From positions 1,171,001 to 1,235,000 of the forward strand of contig NZ_CP107716.1 of assembly GCF_025854335.1 (NCBI RefSeq): DNA of 64,000 bases, given 5' to 3'. Positions 1 through 9,032 of the stretch are shown here, in pieces. Below the pieces are notes generated by a model that was not told the DNA's origin, did not search any database, and worked only from the letters and a program-made list of their open reading frames with translations. This DNA is from Pelagibacterium flavum (lineage in GTDB: Bacteria; Pseudomonadota; Alphaproteobacteria; Rhizobiales; Devosiaceae). Position 1 is the stretch's first letter; the number at the start of each line of letters is the position of its first letter. A program made the translations under genes and the position numbers.

Positions 1-172
1 AGTGGCCACTGATCTGGACGCCTTGCCAACACCAGCTCCCACCGACGAGGCCGTGACCGAGCCAGAGGGCTCTGACGCACCGGCGATCGATACGCCCATC
101 GAAACCACACCGGTTGATCCGGTGGGACCGGCGACCGAATCGTTGGAAACCGAGCCAGCGCCGGCCGAATAG
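1..172 (+). CDS. C-terminal tail of an unidentified protein (partial)
   Basis: An open frame enters from the left edge (in frame from base 2) and ends at TAG 170-172. The 56 visible residues are almost only Pro, Glu, Thr, Ala, Asp and Val, with repeated acidic proline patches such as ETEPAPAE. This is a low-complexity, disordered, acidic tail, and no domain is visible. The stop lies 3 bases before the convergent end of the LacI-type gene, which supports a real gene end. The upstream part is outside the window, so no function can be named. Confidence 0.55.
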   Translation, partial: VATDLDALPTPAPTDEAVTEPEGSDAPAIDTPIETTPVDPVGPATESLETEPAPAE

Positions 173-175
173 GCT

Positions 176-1243
176 TCAGGCTGGTCGACGCAGAGCGACC
201 GAATTGCGCAGAATAAGTTCGGAGCGCAGAAGGATTTCGCGTCTTGCTGGTCTTTCACCTTCCAGCATTTCAAGCAGCAGGTCCATGCTGGCCTCGCCGA
301 TTCTGAGGCGGGGCTGTTTCATGGTCGTTAGCGAGGGTGTTACGAAACTGGCAAAGGAAATGTCGTCAAAGCCCATAACCGAGAATTCGCGAGGCAGATC
401 GTAGCCGCGCGCGGTGAGCGCGATCAATACGCCCAATGCGGTGGCGTCGTTGACGCAGAAAAAGGCGGTCGGAAGCTTGTCGCGCACGAACATGCGTTCG
501 GCCGCCGCGCGTCCGCTTTCGGTGGTTCCATCGGCTTCGAGCACGAAGCTAGATTGGACAGATATGCCGGCCGCTGCGAGGGCTGTGCGAAAGCCTTGCT
601 CGCGCAATTGGGCGACGGTCCGGCCAGAAGATTGGCCGATGAACGCGATTTCGCGATGGCCCTGGCTGATCAGGTGGTCGGTGGCAACGCGGGCGCCTTC
701 CACGTTGTCGACACCGACAAAGGGAATGTCGGAATTGGGGATCGGCTCGTTGATCGCCACCATGGGCGGAAGCCGCACGCCGGGCTGATTGTCGACGAGG
801 CCGAAGGGCAGATGCCCGGTCAGCAAGATGATGCCATCGGCCTGGTTGGAAGAGATGAAGCGCAGATAATCGGTTTCCCGAACGGGATCGTTCTGTGTGT
901 TGCCGATCAGGACACCATAGCCGCGCTTGGACGCTTCGGTTTCAAGACCCACCAGGATGTTGGAAAAGTTGGGATCGCCAACGTCCGGCGCCAAAATGAG
1001 GATCATATGCGAACGCCGGGTGCGCAGATTGCGTGCCATGGCATTGGTCGTATAGCCGGTTTGCGCAACGGCTTCGATAACCCGGCGGCGCGTGGAATCG
1101 GCGACTTTGCCCGGTTCGTTGAGTGCGCGTGATACCGTGGCGATCGATACGCCAGCGATCAGTGCAACATCCTCGATCGTTGCTGGTTTGACCGCGCTCA
1201 AGGCTCTCCCCCTGCCGATGCTTTCCCTGTAAAGCACGGCCAT
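176..1243 (-). CDS. LacI/GalR-family transcriptional regulator
   Basis: This is a sugar-responsive DNA-binding repressor of 355 residues. The N-terminal lac-type HTH is clear at about residues 21-45 (IEDVALIAGVSIATVSRALN), followed by the hinge helix and a periplasmic-binding-protein-like sensor core of type RSHMILILAPD to the C-terminus. The family usually begins about 3-5 residues before the HTH. A TTG at 1201 preceded by GGGGGAG would give a 342-residue protein and may be the true start; the ATG at 1243 has no clear ribosome site. It is divergent from the sugar ABC transporter at 1409 and very likely controls it. The shared intergenic region carries three TGTGTAAACC-like sites. The effector sugar is unknown. 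Confidence 0.9.
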   Translation of the reverse strand: MAVLYRESIGRGRALSAVKPATIEDVALIAGVSIATVSRALNEPGKVADSTRRRVIEAVAQTGYTTNAMARNLRTRRSHMILILAPDVGDPNFSNILVGLETEASKRGYGVLIGNTQNDPVRETDYLRFISSNQADGIILLTGHLPFGLVDNQPGVRLPPMVAINEPIPNSDIPFVGVDNVEGARVATDHLISQGHREIAFIGQSSGRTVAQLREQGFRTALAAAGISVQSSFVLEADGTTESGRAAAERMFVRDKLPTAFFCVNDATALGVLIALTARGYDLPREFSVMGFDDISFASFVTPSLTTMKQPRLRIGEASMDLLLEMLEGERPARREILLRSELILRNSVALRRPA

Positions 1244-1288
1244 TCAAGGCATGCCGGAAACGCTCCAGCCACCTCAATCCCGACGCTA

Positions 1289-1348
1289 TGGTTTATACAC
1301 ATCTACGTCTGTGTAAACCTTTACATGCCAAATGAAAAGGTTTACACA
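1289..1348. promoter_or_regulatory. Probable LacI-family operators in the divergent intergenic region
   Basis: TGTGTAAACC (1310-1319) and GGTTTACACA (1339-1348) are exact inverted copies, and GGTTTATACACA near 1290 is a third, slightly longer copy. Within the first lies the dyad TGTAAA-CC-TTTACA (1312-1325). The cluster sits between the LacI-type gene and the transporter operon, where an autoregulated repressor would bind. The motif is seen directly; assignment to this regulator is inference. Confidence 0.6.
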
Positions 1349-1408
1349 ACTCGACAATTGGAGATGCTGGCCGCTCGGCCGGTAGGGAGATCGGGGGAGG
1401 ACTGGTGA

Positions 1409-2944
1409 ATGGCCGAAAGCGCCAGTGCGCCACATATTCTAGCAGCCAGCAGAGTTTCCAAGAGTTTTGGAGAAGTGCCGGTTCTGTTCAGTATCGATTT
1501 CGACGTTCGTGAAGGCGAAGTTCACGCGCTGATCGGGGAGAACGGTGCGGGCAAGTCCACGCTCATCAAGATACTTTCGGGCATCGAGCAGCCGACCTCG
1601 GGCACTATCGTGCTCGATGGAGAGCCGATTCGCCTTCCCTCCAATGGCGAAAGCGCGTCCCTGGGCATCGTCGTTATTCATCAGGAGCTCAATCTTGCCG
1701 AGCACCTGACCGTGGCCGAGAGCATTTTTCTGGGCCGGGAATGGGTGCGGTTCGGTTTCTTGCGCCGCAAGGACATGCTGGCCGAGGCGCAACGGATTCT
1801 CGACGGTCTTCATGTCGCCATCGACCCAAATGCCCGTATCAATACCCTTTCGGTCGCCGACAAACAGATGGTTGAAATCGCCAAGGCGATAAGCCGTGAT
1901 GCGCGGGTGCTCATCATGGACGAGCCGACGGCCGTTTTGACATCGGCTGAAACCGACATTTTTTTCGAGCAGGTGCGGCGTCTGAAATCCAAGGGCGTGG
2001 CCATCGTCTTTATCTCCCACAAGCTCGACGAGGTTATGGCGCTGTCGGACCGCATTACCGTACTGCGCGACGGGCAGTTGATCGCGACGGTCGAGACCGG
2101 TGACCTTACACCGGACGCGATTGCCGAGATGATGGTGGGGCGCGAATTGTCCAACCTTTATCCGCCCAAGCACGAGCCCGATGTCGACGCTCCGGTGATT
2201 CTCGACGTCGAGGGTTTGACGGCGCCGGGGGTGCGCGGCGTCAGCTTTGCGCTGCGGCGCGGCGAGATTTTGGGTTTTGCCGGGCTGATCGGGTCGGGCC
2301 GCACTGCGGTCATGGAAGCTATCGTTGGTCTGACGGAAAAAACCGGCGGAACGGTGAGGCTCAGGGGCGAGCCCGTGGCATTTTCCTCGATCGGCCAGGC
2401 CATCGACGCAGGGCTGGTCTATATGACCAAGGACCGCAAGGGAAAGGGATTGCTGCTCAATGTCGGGCTGCAATCGAACCTGACGCTTCTAACGCTCAAG
2501 CGTCACCTCAAGAATGGCTTTCTCGATGAAGCCAGTGAAGTCGAGGCCATGGAGCGGGCGACGCGCCGCTTCGATATCAGGGCGCGTGACGCTTCGGTTC
2601 GCGTTGGCCAGCTTTCGGGCGGCAATCAGCAGAAACTGATGCTGGGCAAGGCCATGGAAAGCGAGCCGGAAATCGTCATTATCGACGAGCCGACGCGGGG
2701 GATCGATGTCGGCACCAAGCAACAAATCTATCACATCATCGCCGCGCTCGCCAAAGAGGGCAAATCGATCATCGTGGTCTCATCCGAGATGCAGGAAGTG
2801 ATCGGGCTTTCGCACCGGGTTGTGGTGATGCGCGAAGGGCGCCGCATGGGCACGCTCGAAGGCGCGGAAATCAAAGAGGGAGAAATCATGCGCTATGCCG
2901 CTGGGCTAAAGGGAGAATCGGACGATGACCGCGCAAGCGCATGA
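1409..2944 (+). CDS. Sugar ABC transporter ATP-binding protein (RbsA/MglA type)
   Basis: Cytoplasmic ATPase with two fused nucleotide-binding domains (511 residues, usual for RbsA/MglA/XylG proteins). The first domain has an intact Walker [10 protein letters not shown], at residues 43-51 and Walker B with MDEPTA near 170. The second has the degenerate P-loop GLIGSGRTA typical of the family, then the signature LSGGNQQK near residue 406 and [10 protein letters not shown]. It energises uptake of a monosaccharide with the permease and binding protein downstream. The coding end overlaps the permease start by 20 bases, so the two are translationally coupled. The substrate cannot be read from the sequence; a pentose or a similar carbohydrate is likely from family membership. 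Confidence 0.93.
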   Translation: MAESASAPHILAASRVSKSFGEVPVLFSIDFDVREGEVHALIGENGAGKSTLIKILSGIEQPTSGTIVLDGEPIRLPSNGESASLGIVVIHQELNLAEHLTVAESIFLGREWVRFGFLRRKDMLAEAQRILDGLHVAIDPNARINTLSVADKQMVEIAKAISRDARVLIMDEPTAVLTSAETDIFFEQVRRLKSKGVAIVFISHKLDEVMALSDRITVLRDGQLIATVETGDLTPDAIAEMMVGRELSNLYPPKHEPDVDAPVILDVEGLTAPGVRGVSFALRRGEILGFAGLIGSGRTAVMEAIVGLTEKTGGTVRLRGEPVAFSSIGQAIDAGLVYMTKDRKGKGLLLNVGLQSNLTLLTLKRHLKNGFLDEASEVEAMERATRRFDIRARDASVRVGQLSGGNQQKLMLGKAMESEPEIVIIDEPTRGIDVGTKQQIYHIIAALAKEGKSIIVVSSEMQEVIGLSHRVVVMREGRRMGTLEGAEIKEGEIMRYAAGLKGESDDDRASA

Positions 2945-3956
2945 AGGGGTGAAGCCGGCCAAAAAGCGGTTCAGGATCGATTATCACACCTTCGGGCCGC
3001 TCGTGGCGCTGATTGCGCTGTGCATATTGGGTTTCGCGCTCAATTCGGCGTTCGCCTCGGAGGGCAATATCTCCAACCTCCTGACCCGGTCGGCCTTTAT
3101 CGGGATTATTGCCGTCGGGGCGACCTTCGTCATCACCGCGGGCGGGATCGATCTTTCGGTCGGGTCCATGGCGGCGGTGATTTCGGGCGTGATGATCATC
3201 GTCATGAACGCAGCGATAGAGACGCTCGGAACTGGCATACCGACTGTTCTGCTCGGTTGTGCTGCCTCGGTGCTGCTCGGGCTGGCTGCTGGCTTTCTCA
3301 ATGGCTTCATGACCACCAAGGGCAAGATCGAGGCCTTCATCGTCACGCTGGGCACGATGGGGATATTTCGCTCACTGGTGACCTACTTTGCTGATGGCGG
3401 AACGTTGTCGCTGGCCTTTGATATCCGCGACGCGTACCGCCCCGTCTATTACGGCAGCCTGCTGGGCATTCCCGTTCCGGTGGTGGTCTTTGCCGTGGTC
3501 GCCGTTCTGGGCTGGGTGCTACTCAACCGCACGGCGTTTGGACGCTATTGCATGGCGATTGGATCCAACGAGACTGTGGCCCGCTATTCGGCGATCAATG
3601 TCGACCGTGTGAAGACACTGACCTATGTCATCCAGGGGCTTTGCGTCTCGATTGCCACGATCATCTATGTTCCGCGCCTGGGCTCGGCGTCGTCATCGAC
3701 GGGCGTATTATGGGAGCTTGAAGCGATTGCTGCGGTCATTATCGGCGGCACCATGCTCAAGGGTGGTTACGGCCGGATCGGGGGCACGGTGATCGGCGCG
3801 ATCATGCTCACGACCATCGGCAATATTTTGAACCTCACCGATATCATCTCGAATTATCTCAACGGTGCAGTGCAGGGCGTCATCATTATCGCCGCTGTCT
3901 GGCTGCAGCGCGGCAATCTCGGTCATCTCAATATTTTCCGGAAGACCAGGGGATAA
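2925..3956 (+). CDS. Sugar ABC transporter permease (RbsC-type, BPD_transp_2 family)
   Basis: Inner-membrane permease of 343 residues with about 8-10 hydrophobic segments. The family-typical GGIDLSVGS motif lies near residue 74 and [20 protein letters not shown] near 205. In the family it forms a dimeric channel that couples to the double-ATPase encoded just upstream. The gene overlaps the end of the ATPase gene and is followed, after 81 bases with a short CCGGC/GCCGG stem (3965-3986), by the binding-protein gene. That spacing and stem are common where the binding protein is made in excess. The substrate is unknown. Confidence 0.92.
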   Translation: MTAQAHEGVKPAKKRFRIDYHTFGPLVALIALCILGFALNSAFASEGNISNLLTRSAFIGIIAVGATFVITAGGIDLSVGSMAAVISGVMIIVMNAAIETLGTGIPTVLLGCAASVLLGLAAGFLNGFMTTKGKIEAFIVTLGTMGIFRSLVTYFADGGTLSLAFDIRDAYRPVYYGSLLGIPVPVVVFAVVAVLGWVLLNRTAFGRYCMAIGSNETVARYSAINVDRVKTLTYVIQGLCVSIATIIYVPRLGSASSSTGVLWELEAIAAVIIGGTMLKGGYGRIGGTVIGAIMLTTIGNILNLTDIISNYLNGAVQGVIIIAAVWLQRGNLGHLNIFRKTRG

Positions 3957-4037
3957 AATTCCAACCGGCGCCAAAACAAATGCCGGCGGGGGCAGTGCCT
4001 TGAGGAGAGGCGCGCAACACAACCAAGGAGGACTATC

Positions 4038-4988
4038 ATGCGAACACTCAAACTCATCGCCGGCGCTGCCCTGTGCAGCGTTGCGCTGGGCGTGACCGCC
4101 ATAGCGGCACAGGAAATCAAGATTGGCGTTTCCATTCCGGCGGCTACCCATGGCTGGGCGGGCGGGCTTAACTGGCACGCCGAACAGGCTATGAACCGGA
4201 TCGAGGAAGCCAATCCCGATATCGACATCATCCTGATTGCCGCAGACGGTCCGGCACAGCAGGCCAACGATCTCGAGGATCTGATTTCGATCCACCAGAT
4301 CGACGCGCTGGTCGTGCTGCCGTTCGAATCCGAGCCGCTCACTGATCCGGTGCGCATGGTCAAGGAATCGGGCGTCTTTGTAACGGTCGTCGACCGCGGG
4401 TTGTCCCAGGAAGGCATCGAGGACGTTTACGTCGCGGGCAACAACACCGCGCTGGGAACGGTTTCGGGCGAATACTTCCTTTCGCGGCTCGGCGAGGGCG
4501 ACAACATCGTCATCCTGCGCGGCATTCCGACGGTTATCGATGACGAACGCTTCAACGCTTTCATGGAAACCATCGAAGGCTCGGGCATCAATGTTCTGGA
4601 CAATCAGTACGCAAACTGGAACCGCGATGACGGGTTCGAGGTGATGCAGGACTTCCTGTCGCGCTTCCCGGACATCGATGGGGTCTGGGCCCAGGACGAC
4701 GATATCGCGCTCGGCGTTATCGAGGCTGTGCGCCAGGCGGGCCGCGAGGACGAATTGTTCATCGTCGGCGGTGCCGGCATGAAGGAAATCATCCAGATGG
4801 TGATGGAGGGCTCGGAACTGGTTCCGGTCGACGTTCTCTATCCGCCCGCGATGATCGCGACGGCCATGGATGTGACCGTCAACCACTTCACCTCGAACGG
4901 TCCGGTTTCGGGCGAATATATTCTGGGCGCGCCGCTGATTACGCCTGAGAACGCCGAGGACTACTATTTCCCGGATTCGACGTTCTGA
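4038..4988 (+). CDS. Sugar ABC transporter periplasmic binding protein
   Basis: 316 residues. A cleavable Sec signal peptide is seen (LIAGAALCSVALGVTAIAA, cleavage about residue 24 before QEIKIGVS), followed by a type-1 periplasmic binding fold (peripla_BP_4) with ADGPAQQANDLEDLI, VVLPFES and VWAQDDDIALG segments. It delivers substrate to the permease encoded upstream. The start has an excellent ribosome site, AAGGAGG, eight bases before ATG. It is the last gene of the operon and ends 30 bases before a strong terminator. Aromatic and acidic residues typical of sugar pockets are present, but the sugar cannot be named. Confidence 0.92.
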   Translation: MRTLKLIAGAALCSVALGVTAIAAQEIKIGVSIPAATHGWAGGLNWHAEQAMNRIEEANPDIDIILIAADGPAQQANDLEDLISIHQIDALVVLPFESEPLTDPVRMVKESGVFVTVVDRGLSQEGIEDVYVAGNNTALGTVSGEYFLSRLGEGDNIVILRGIPTVIDDERFNAFMETIEGSGINVLDNQYANWNRDDGFEVMQDFLSRFPDIDGVWAQDDDIALGVIEAVRQAGREDELFIVGGAGMKEIIQMVMEGSELVPVDVLYPPAMIATAMDVTVNHFTSNGPVSGEYILGAPLITPENAEDYYFPDSTF

Positions 4989-5010
4989 TCTGCACTTCCT
5001 CCCGTCGTGC

Positions 5011-5045
5011 AAAAAGAGAGGGCGGCTTTCGAGCCGCCCTTTTTG
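5011..5045. terminator. Bidirectional Rho-independent terminator with UUCG loop
   Basis: A perfect 9-bp stem AGGGCGGCT (5019-5027) pairs with AGCCGCCCT (5032-5040) around a TTCG tetraloop and is followed by five T. On the other strand the A-run at 5011-5015 supplies a U-run. It therefore serves both the transporter operon (+) and otsA (-), which converge here. Confidence 0.9.
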
Positions 5046-5048
5046 TGT

Positions 5049-6578
5049 TTATGTGCCGGAAAAGACCGAGCGCAGCCACGGTAACAGTGACAGGCGTGGT
5101 GCGCGTTGCTCGAGAGACATTGTCGCGGGGCGGCCAAGCGTGCCCGAGCGGGGGAGCAGGTCGGTTTTACCGTTCCGGTCGCCGTCGGGGTCCTGGTCGT
5201 CAACGACGGCCGATTGCGTATCGCCGGTCAAGGCGGCGAGGTAGTTGTTGGCCCAGTTATCGATGTCATAGGTCTGCGCCACCTTCATCAGGCTTTCCCA
5301 GCGCTCCTTGCGCTCTTCGAGCGGCATGGCGATCGCGAGGCGCATGGCCTCTGCGGTTTCGTCGGTATCGAAGGGATTGATGATGAGCGCGTCGTGAAAG
5401 ATTTCCGCCGCTCCCGCAAAGCGGGAAAGGACGAGAACGCCGGGATTTTCCGGGTTCTGGGAGGCCACATATTCGTGTGCCACCAGGTTCATGCCATCGC
5501 GCAGTGGTGTCACCAGCCCCACACGCGCAAGCCGATAGAGCCCGGCCAGCGAAGCCTGGGAGTAGGCGCGCTTGACATAGGTAATGGGCAACCAGTCAGG
5601 TTCGGCAAAGCGCCCGGTCAATCGTCCGACGGCGGAATCCAGCTCGTCAGAGATCACCTGATATTCCTTGATCGTGTCGCGCGAGGGTGGGGCGATCTGG
5701 ATCATGTGCACGGCACGCCGAAGGTTGGCGTTGTTTTCCAGCAGCTTTTCATAGGCCTGGACACGCTGGGGCAGGCCCTTGGAATAATCGAGCCGGTCGA
5801 CACCCAGGATCATGGCGCGGCCATTCATGGAGCGCTCGACGCGTTTGTACATTTTCTGAGCGTTGGGGCTGGCCGCCAGTTTGGCAAAAGCTTCGGGGTC
5901 CGACCCAATGGGGAACGCATCAAGGGTGGTGTTTCCCATCTCGATTTCGAAGGGTGTGCCACCAGCCTGACGGTACATTTCCTCATGGGCAATGAATTCG
6001 TTGAAGGCGGCGACGTCGCGCTGTGCCTGGAACCCGACGAGATCGTAGGCCAAGAGGTCGGTCAACAATTCCTCGTGGTGGGGAATGGCGTTGAGCGCAT
6101 CAGGCGTGGGGAACGGGATGTGGAGATAGAACCCGATCTTGTTGCGGATATTGCGCCGGCGCAGCTCGGTGGCCAGCGGGATCAGATGATAATCGTGCAC
6201 CCAGATGATGTCGTCGGGCTGGATGTGCTTTGCGATGGCCTCGGCAAACTGAACATTGACCCGGCGATAGCCTTCGTACCAGTGCGAGTGGATATCGGTG
6301 AGGTCAAGCCGCAGATGGAAGGCCGGCCAGAGGATCGAATTGGAAAACCCGGCGTAATAGCTCTGGTGATCGGATTTTGTCAGATCGATCGAGCCGATCT
6401 GCAGCCCGTCGATGGTCTCGAACTTGGCGTCCCGGCTGGGGGTTTCGGCGAACGCTCCGGACCATCCAAACCAGAAACCATCTCTCGCCGAGAGTGTTTT
6501 TTTCAGCGCGACGGCAAGACCGCCCGCTGCTGGGGCTTTTCCGGGAATTCGATTTGAAACAACAATGAGGCGGCTCAT
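5049..6578 (-). CDS. otsA: Trehalose-6-phosphate synthase
   Basis: Glycosyltransferase family 20 enzyme making trehalose 6-phosphate from UDP-glucose and glucose 6-phosphate (509 residues). Family motifs are all present: N-terminal VSNRI and GGLAVAL, HDYHLIP near residue 130, DRLDYSKGL near 260, and PLRDGMNLVAHEYVASQ near 360. About 50 residues after the catalytic domain form a charged, probably disordered tail rich in Asp, Gly and Arg, which makes the protein longer than E. coli OtsA. The gene overlaps the stop of otsB by four bases (ATGA), so otsB-otsA is one transcriptional unit. The product serves osmotic and desiccation tolerance. It ends at the bidirectional terminator. Confidence 0.96.
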   Translation of the reverse strand: MSRLIVVSNRIPGKAPAAGGLAVALKKTLSARDGFWFGWSGAFAETPSRDAKFETIDGLQIGSIDLTKSDHQSYYAGFSNSILWPAFHLRLDLTDIHSHWYEGYRRVNVQFAEAIAKHIQPDDIIWVHDYHLIPLATELRRRNIRNKIGFYLHIPFPTPDALNAIPHHEELLTDLLAYDLVGFQAQRDVAAFNEFIAHEEMYRQAGGTPFEIEMGNTTLDAFPIGSDPEAFAKLAASPNAQKMYKRVERSMNGRAMILGVDRLDYSKGLPQRVQAYEKLLENNANLRRAVHMIQIAPPSRDTIKEYQVISDELDSAVGRLTGRFAEPDWLPITYVKRAYSQASLAGLYRLARVGLVTPLRDGMNLVAHEYVASQNPENPGVLVLSRFAGAAEIFHDALIINPFDTDETAEAMRLAIAMPLEERKERWESLMKVAQTYDIDNWANNYLAALTGDTQSAVVDDQDPDGDRNGKTDLLPRSGTLGRPATMSLEQRAPRLSLLPWLRSVFSGT

Positions 6579-7381
6579 CTGATCCTGCTTTCCTGGAGTC
6601 TTTGATCCGCAAAATCGGATGCGGCGGCGTTTGGTTCCCTCTCGATCAGGGCATCGAAATAGCTCAGGAGCGAAGCGATGTCGGGCAGGACGAACCGGGC
6701 GCGGGTCTCGGCCGGCTCGCCGATCCTGACACCGAACCCGCCAAGGCGCTCGGCGGCCGCGAAACCGTCCTCGTCGGTGACGTCGTCACCGATGAAAACC
6801 GGCGTCCGGCCTGCAAAGGGCTTAACCTGCATCAAGTGTTCAAGCGCAGCTCCCTTGTTGGCCGACAGGGGGCGCGCTTCAACGACCATTTTTCCGGCTA
6901 TCGCGTGGAAATCGGGATGGCCTTGAAGGGCGCGGGCGAGCGCCGCGCTGGCCATGGCGCCTTTTTCCGGGGCCGAGCGATAGTGGACGGCAACGCCGGT
7001 GGGCTTGGGTTCAATGAGGATGCCTTCCTGCCCGTCCAATGTATCGGAAACGCGGCTGGTGAGGATATGCGCAGCGGAAACGAGGTTGGGTGGGGGACCG
7101 TGCAGTTTTCCTTCATGGCGGTATTCGGCGCCATGGCTGCCGGAAACCGAGAACTCCTGGGCAGGAAGGAAACCGTCGATCGTTTTGATGGTCCGGCCTG
7201 TAACAACGGCAAGAGCACCGTCGAGCGCGGAATACAGGGAACGGAGCCGGGCAGGCAGGTCATCGGGAACGATGATTGCGTCCGGGTGTGAGGCGATCTC
7301 AACGAGGGTGCCGTCGAAATCGGTGAATATCGCTACCGGGCCCGAATTGGCGGACAGGATAGCGGAAACCGGGTTTTGCAT
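6575..7381 (-). CDS. otsB: Trehalose-6-phosphate phosphatase
   Basis: HAD-superfamily phosphatase that releases trehalose from trehalose 6-phosphate (268 residues). Motif I is FTDFDGTLVEIA near residues 18-29 with the nucleophilic Asp. VVTGR appears near 60 and the metal-binding motif IV GDDVTDEDGF near 218. It is the first gene of the otsB-otsA operon and is translationally coupled to otsA. No other trehalose gene is nearby. Confidence 0.95.
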   Translation of the reverse strand: MQNPVSAILSANSGPVAIFTDFDGTLVEIASHPDAIIVPDDLPARLRSLYSALDGALAVVTGRTIKTIDGFLPAQEFSVSGSHGAEYRHEGKLHGPPPNLVSAAHILTSRVSDTLDGQEGILIEPKPTGVAVHYRSAPEKGAMASAALARALQGHPDFHAIAGKMVVEARPLSANKGAALEHLMQVKPFAGRTPVFIGDDVTDEDGFAAAERLGGFGVRIGEPAETRARFVLPDIASLLSYFDALIEREPNAAASDFADQRLQESRIR

Positions 7382-7623
7382 AATCTCCGGGGCTTGGTTG
7401 TTACGGTTCGCTCCATCAATTCAATGCCTCAGCGGGCATAGGGTTCCGGGTCACTGGGAATTTGTATCGAAGCATCGATCCCGTGATCGGACGGATACAA
7501 GCCTTGCCGAGGTTGTGCGTCGACGCAACAGCCAGCAACGCATACCGGCTAGTCGCGAGCGCAACATGTCACAAGTGAAGCTGGGTGCCTGGCCAGGGAT
7601 GCCCCGGCCAGGGCGTAATCTTG

Positions 7624-7821
7624 TCAGCGATGGACAACGGCCTGAACGAGTGATCCCGATACCGGGCAATCGGACGAAACACCTGTTTCGATGCAGGCAG
7701 CATTTGTAACGTCCATCCCGGGCGTTGCCGTCAATCCATTGGCTTGAGTAATCGTCAAGATGACGATGAACAGGCTGGCCGCAAGCGCGGTCAGACTGAC
7801 GAGGCGTGGCGTGGTCATCAT
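7624..7821 (-). CDS. Small exported hypothetical protein
   Basis: I chose the ATG at 7821 (a second ATG follows at 7818) because GGGGAGG lies four bases upstream. The 65-residue product has a positively charged start, a hydrophobic stretch (LVSLTALAASLFIVILTIT) that is either a signal peptide or membrane anchor, and a short polar part with two Cys (AACIETGVSSDCPV) that could form a disulfide in the periplasm. I do not recognise the family. The longer frame upstream lacks a ribosome site and is not used. Confidence 0.5.
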   Translation of the reverse strand: MMTTPRLVSLTALAASLFIVILTITQANGLTATPGMDVTNAACIETGVSSDCPVSGSLVQAVVHR

Positions 7822-8303
7822 GGTGGCCTCCCCGCACATGTCCGGAAAAGGCGCGGACCAATCCGCAGAACTTTCCGGAAAGTTAACGCCGCATACAAGA
7901 GGGGAGAATGCTTGAGACGAAACCGTCTGGCAAGTCTTTGTTAACAGATTGAAACAAAACAGGCAGAGCTGTGCCGGTTCGAGCGTTGCCAATCCCTTCT
8001 AAAACAACCGGTTAGCCCTGCAAAAAAGGCTATTGGGGGTGCGAGAGGGTGGTGGAAAAGGTGGGGAGAGGTGCGGCAAGTGCCGGCCGGCAGACTTAAG
8101 CATGCCCCTCTCCCCGTGAAGGCCGGCGAAACGAGGACGCAGGTCCGCCGGTCTTCTCAATCGCGGCGAGGGAGGGACAAGCCGCGATGAACGCTTTTGG
8201 CCAGAGGCCGGAAAAGGCGGGAGGAATGAATGCAAACACGTTCCTTGGGGGACGCATTAAGGAGTACATTCCTCCCTATCGAACGTAGCCGGGGACGCGG
8301 TGG
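7822..8303. other. Intergenic region, no firm gene
   Basis: About 480 bases between two minus-strand genes. A 33-codon frame at 8187-8288 (+), starting MNAFGQRPEK, is preceded by GGGAGGG ten bases away and could be a very small protein, but nothing else supports it. The minus-strand frame over 7999-8235 is Pro/Arg-rich and lacks a ribosome site, so it is not called. Confidence 0.4.
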
Positions 8304-8753
8304 CTACGCCCGAATGGGCCAGGTCACGGTTTCCCGCACCCAGAAATCTATTATTTTCACCATCTCCGCCCGATAGGCGGTCAGATCGTGATGGCGGGCG
8401 AACACAGCGTCGGCACCGCTTTTGAGGAGCACCTGGCGACTTTCGTCGGCTCCAGTGCCTGTAATGGCTGCGACCGGAACGTTCGCGGAAGCAGCGAGGT
8501 TCCCGATCCGGGAAATGAACGCCGCCGATGCGCCACTGTGCGACTTGAGGTCCACGATCACCATGTTGGGCCGCTGCGCCGCAGGACCGCGCAGAAGGCG
8601 GGTCAGCGTACGCTCGGCCCGGCCGGCATTGCCAATCCAGACGACGCGCGCAGGTGAAGCATTCATCTGCATTGCCCTGCGCATCAGGCGCGCGGAATGG
8701 ATATGATCATCAACGAGCACGAAAAACGGCTCGAGCGCTGCATTGCTCGTCAT
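8304..8753 (-). CDS. Stand-alone response-regulator receiver-like protein
   Basis: 149 residues from the ATG at 8753 (GAGG just upstream). The fold pattern of a CheY-like receiver is visible: acidic pair in FFVLVDDHIHSARL near residues 10-23, the probable phospho-acceptor Asp in MVIVDLKSHSG near 70, the conserved Thr in AAITGTGA near 104, and a strand-5 region ending SGADAVFAR, where the usual Lys-Pro is replaced. There is no output domain, so it may act by protein contact or be a degenerate receiver. No histidine kinase is adjacent. A phosphorelay role is inference. Confidence 0.7.
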   Translation of the reverse strand: MTSNAALEPFFVLVDDHIHSARLMRRAMQMNASPARVVWIGNAGRAERTLTRLLRGPAAQRPNMVIVDLKSHSGASAAFISRIGNLAASANVPVAAITGTGADESRQVLLKSGADAVFARHHDLTAYRAEMVKIIDFWVRETVTWPIRA

Positions 8754-9032
8754 TGGCCTCAACCAGAAAATCAAAGCGAAACGGCCAGTCGCAAATGCGT
8801 TCTGGCCGGCTTCAAAATAATACGTCGATCGAAAAAACCGGCGTCTCTCCGCCAAGAAACGTCGTCCAATCGCGCTGCCAAGCGTTCAAAAAGCGACACA
8901 TGGTGGCTGCGATGAGGGGCATATGCTCAATTCTTCGCGCGACCGAAAGGTTATCGCCCGTAACAGACGGTAAAAGGATTGCCGATTTACATGTAAAACG
9001 CGCAAGTCTAGTGTTGCCCAAAGGAGGAGCGC

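Noticed and set aside
3708..5012. A 434-codon minus-strand frame opposite the permease and binding protein
   Set aside because: The sense genes are clear and the frame has only antisense-type composition.
5106..6557. A 483-codon plus-strand frame opposite otsA
   Set aside because: Covers a complete otsA with all motifs; no ribosome site or domain.
7999..8235. Minus-strand 78-codon frame
   Set aside because: Pro/Arg low-complexity, no ribosome site, no conserved feature.
8187..8288. Plus-strand 33-codon frame beginning MNAFGQRPEK
   Set aside because: A GGGAGGG precedes it at long spacing, but nothing else supports it; mentioned only in the regional note.
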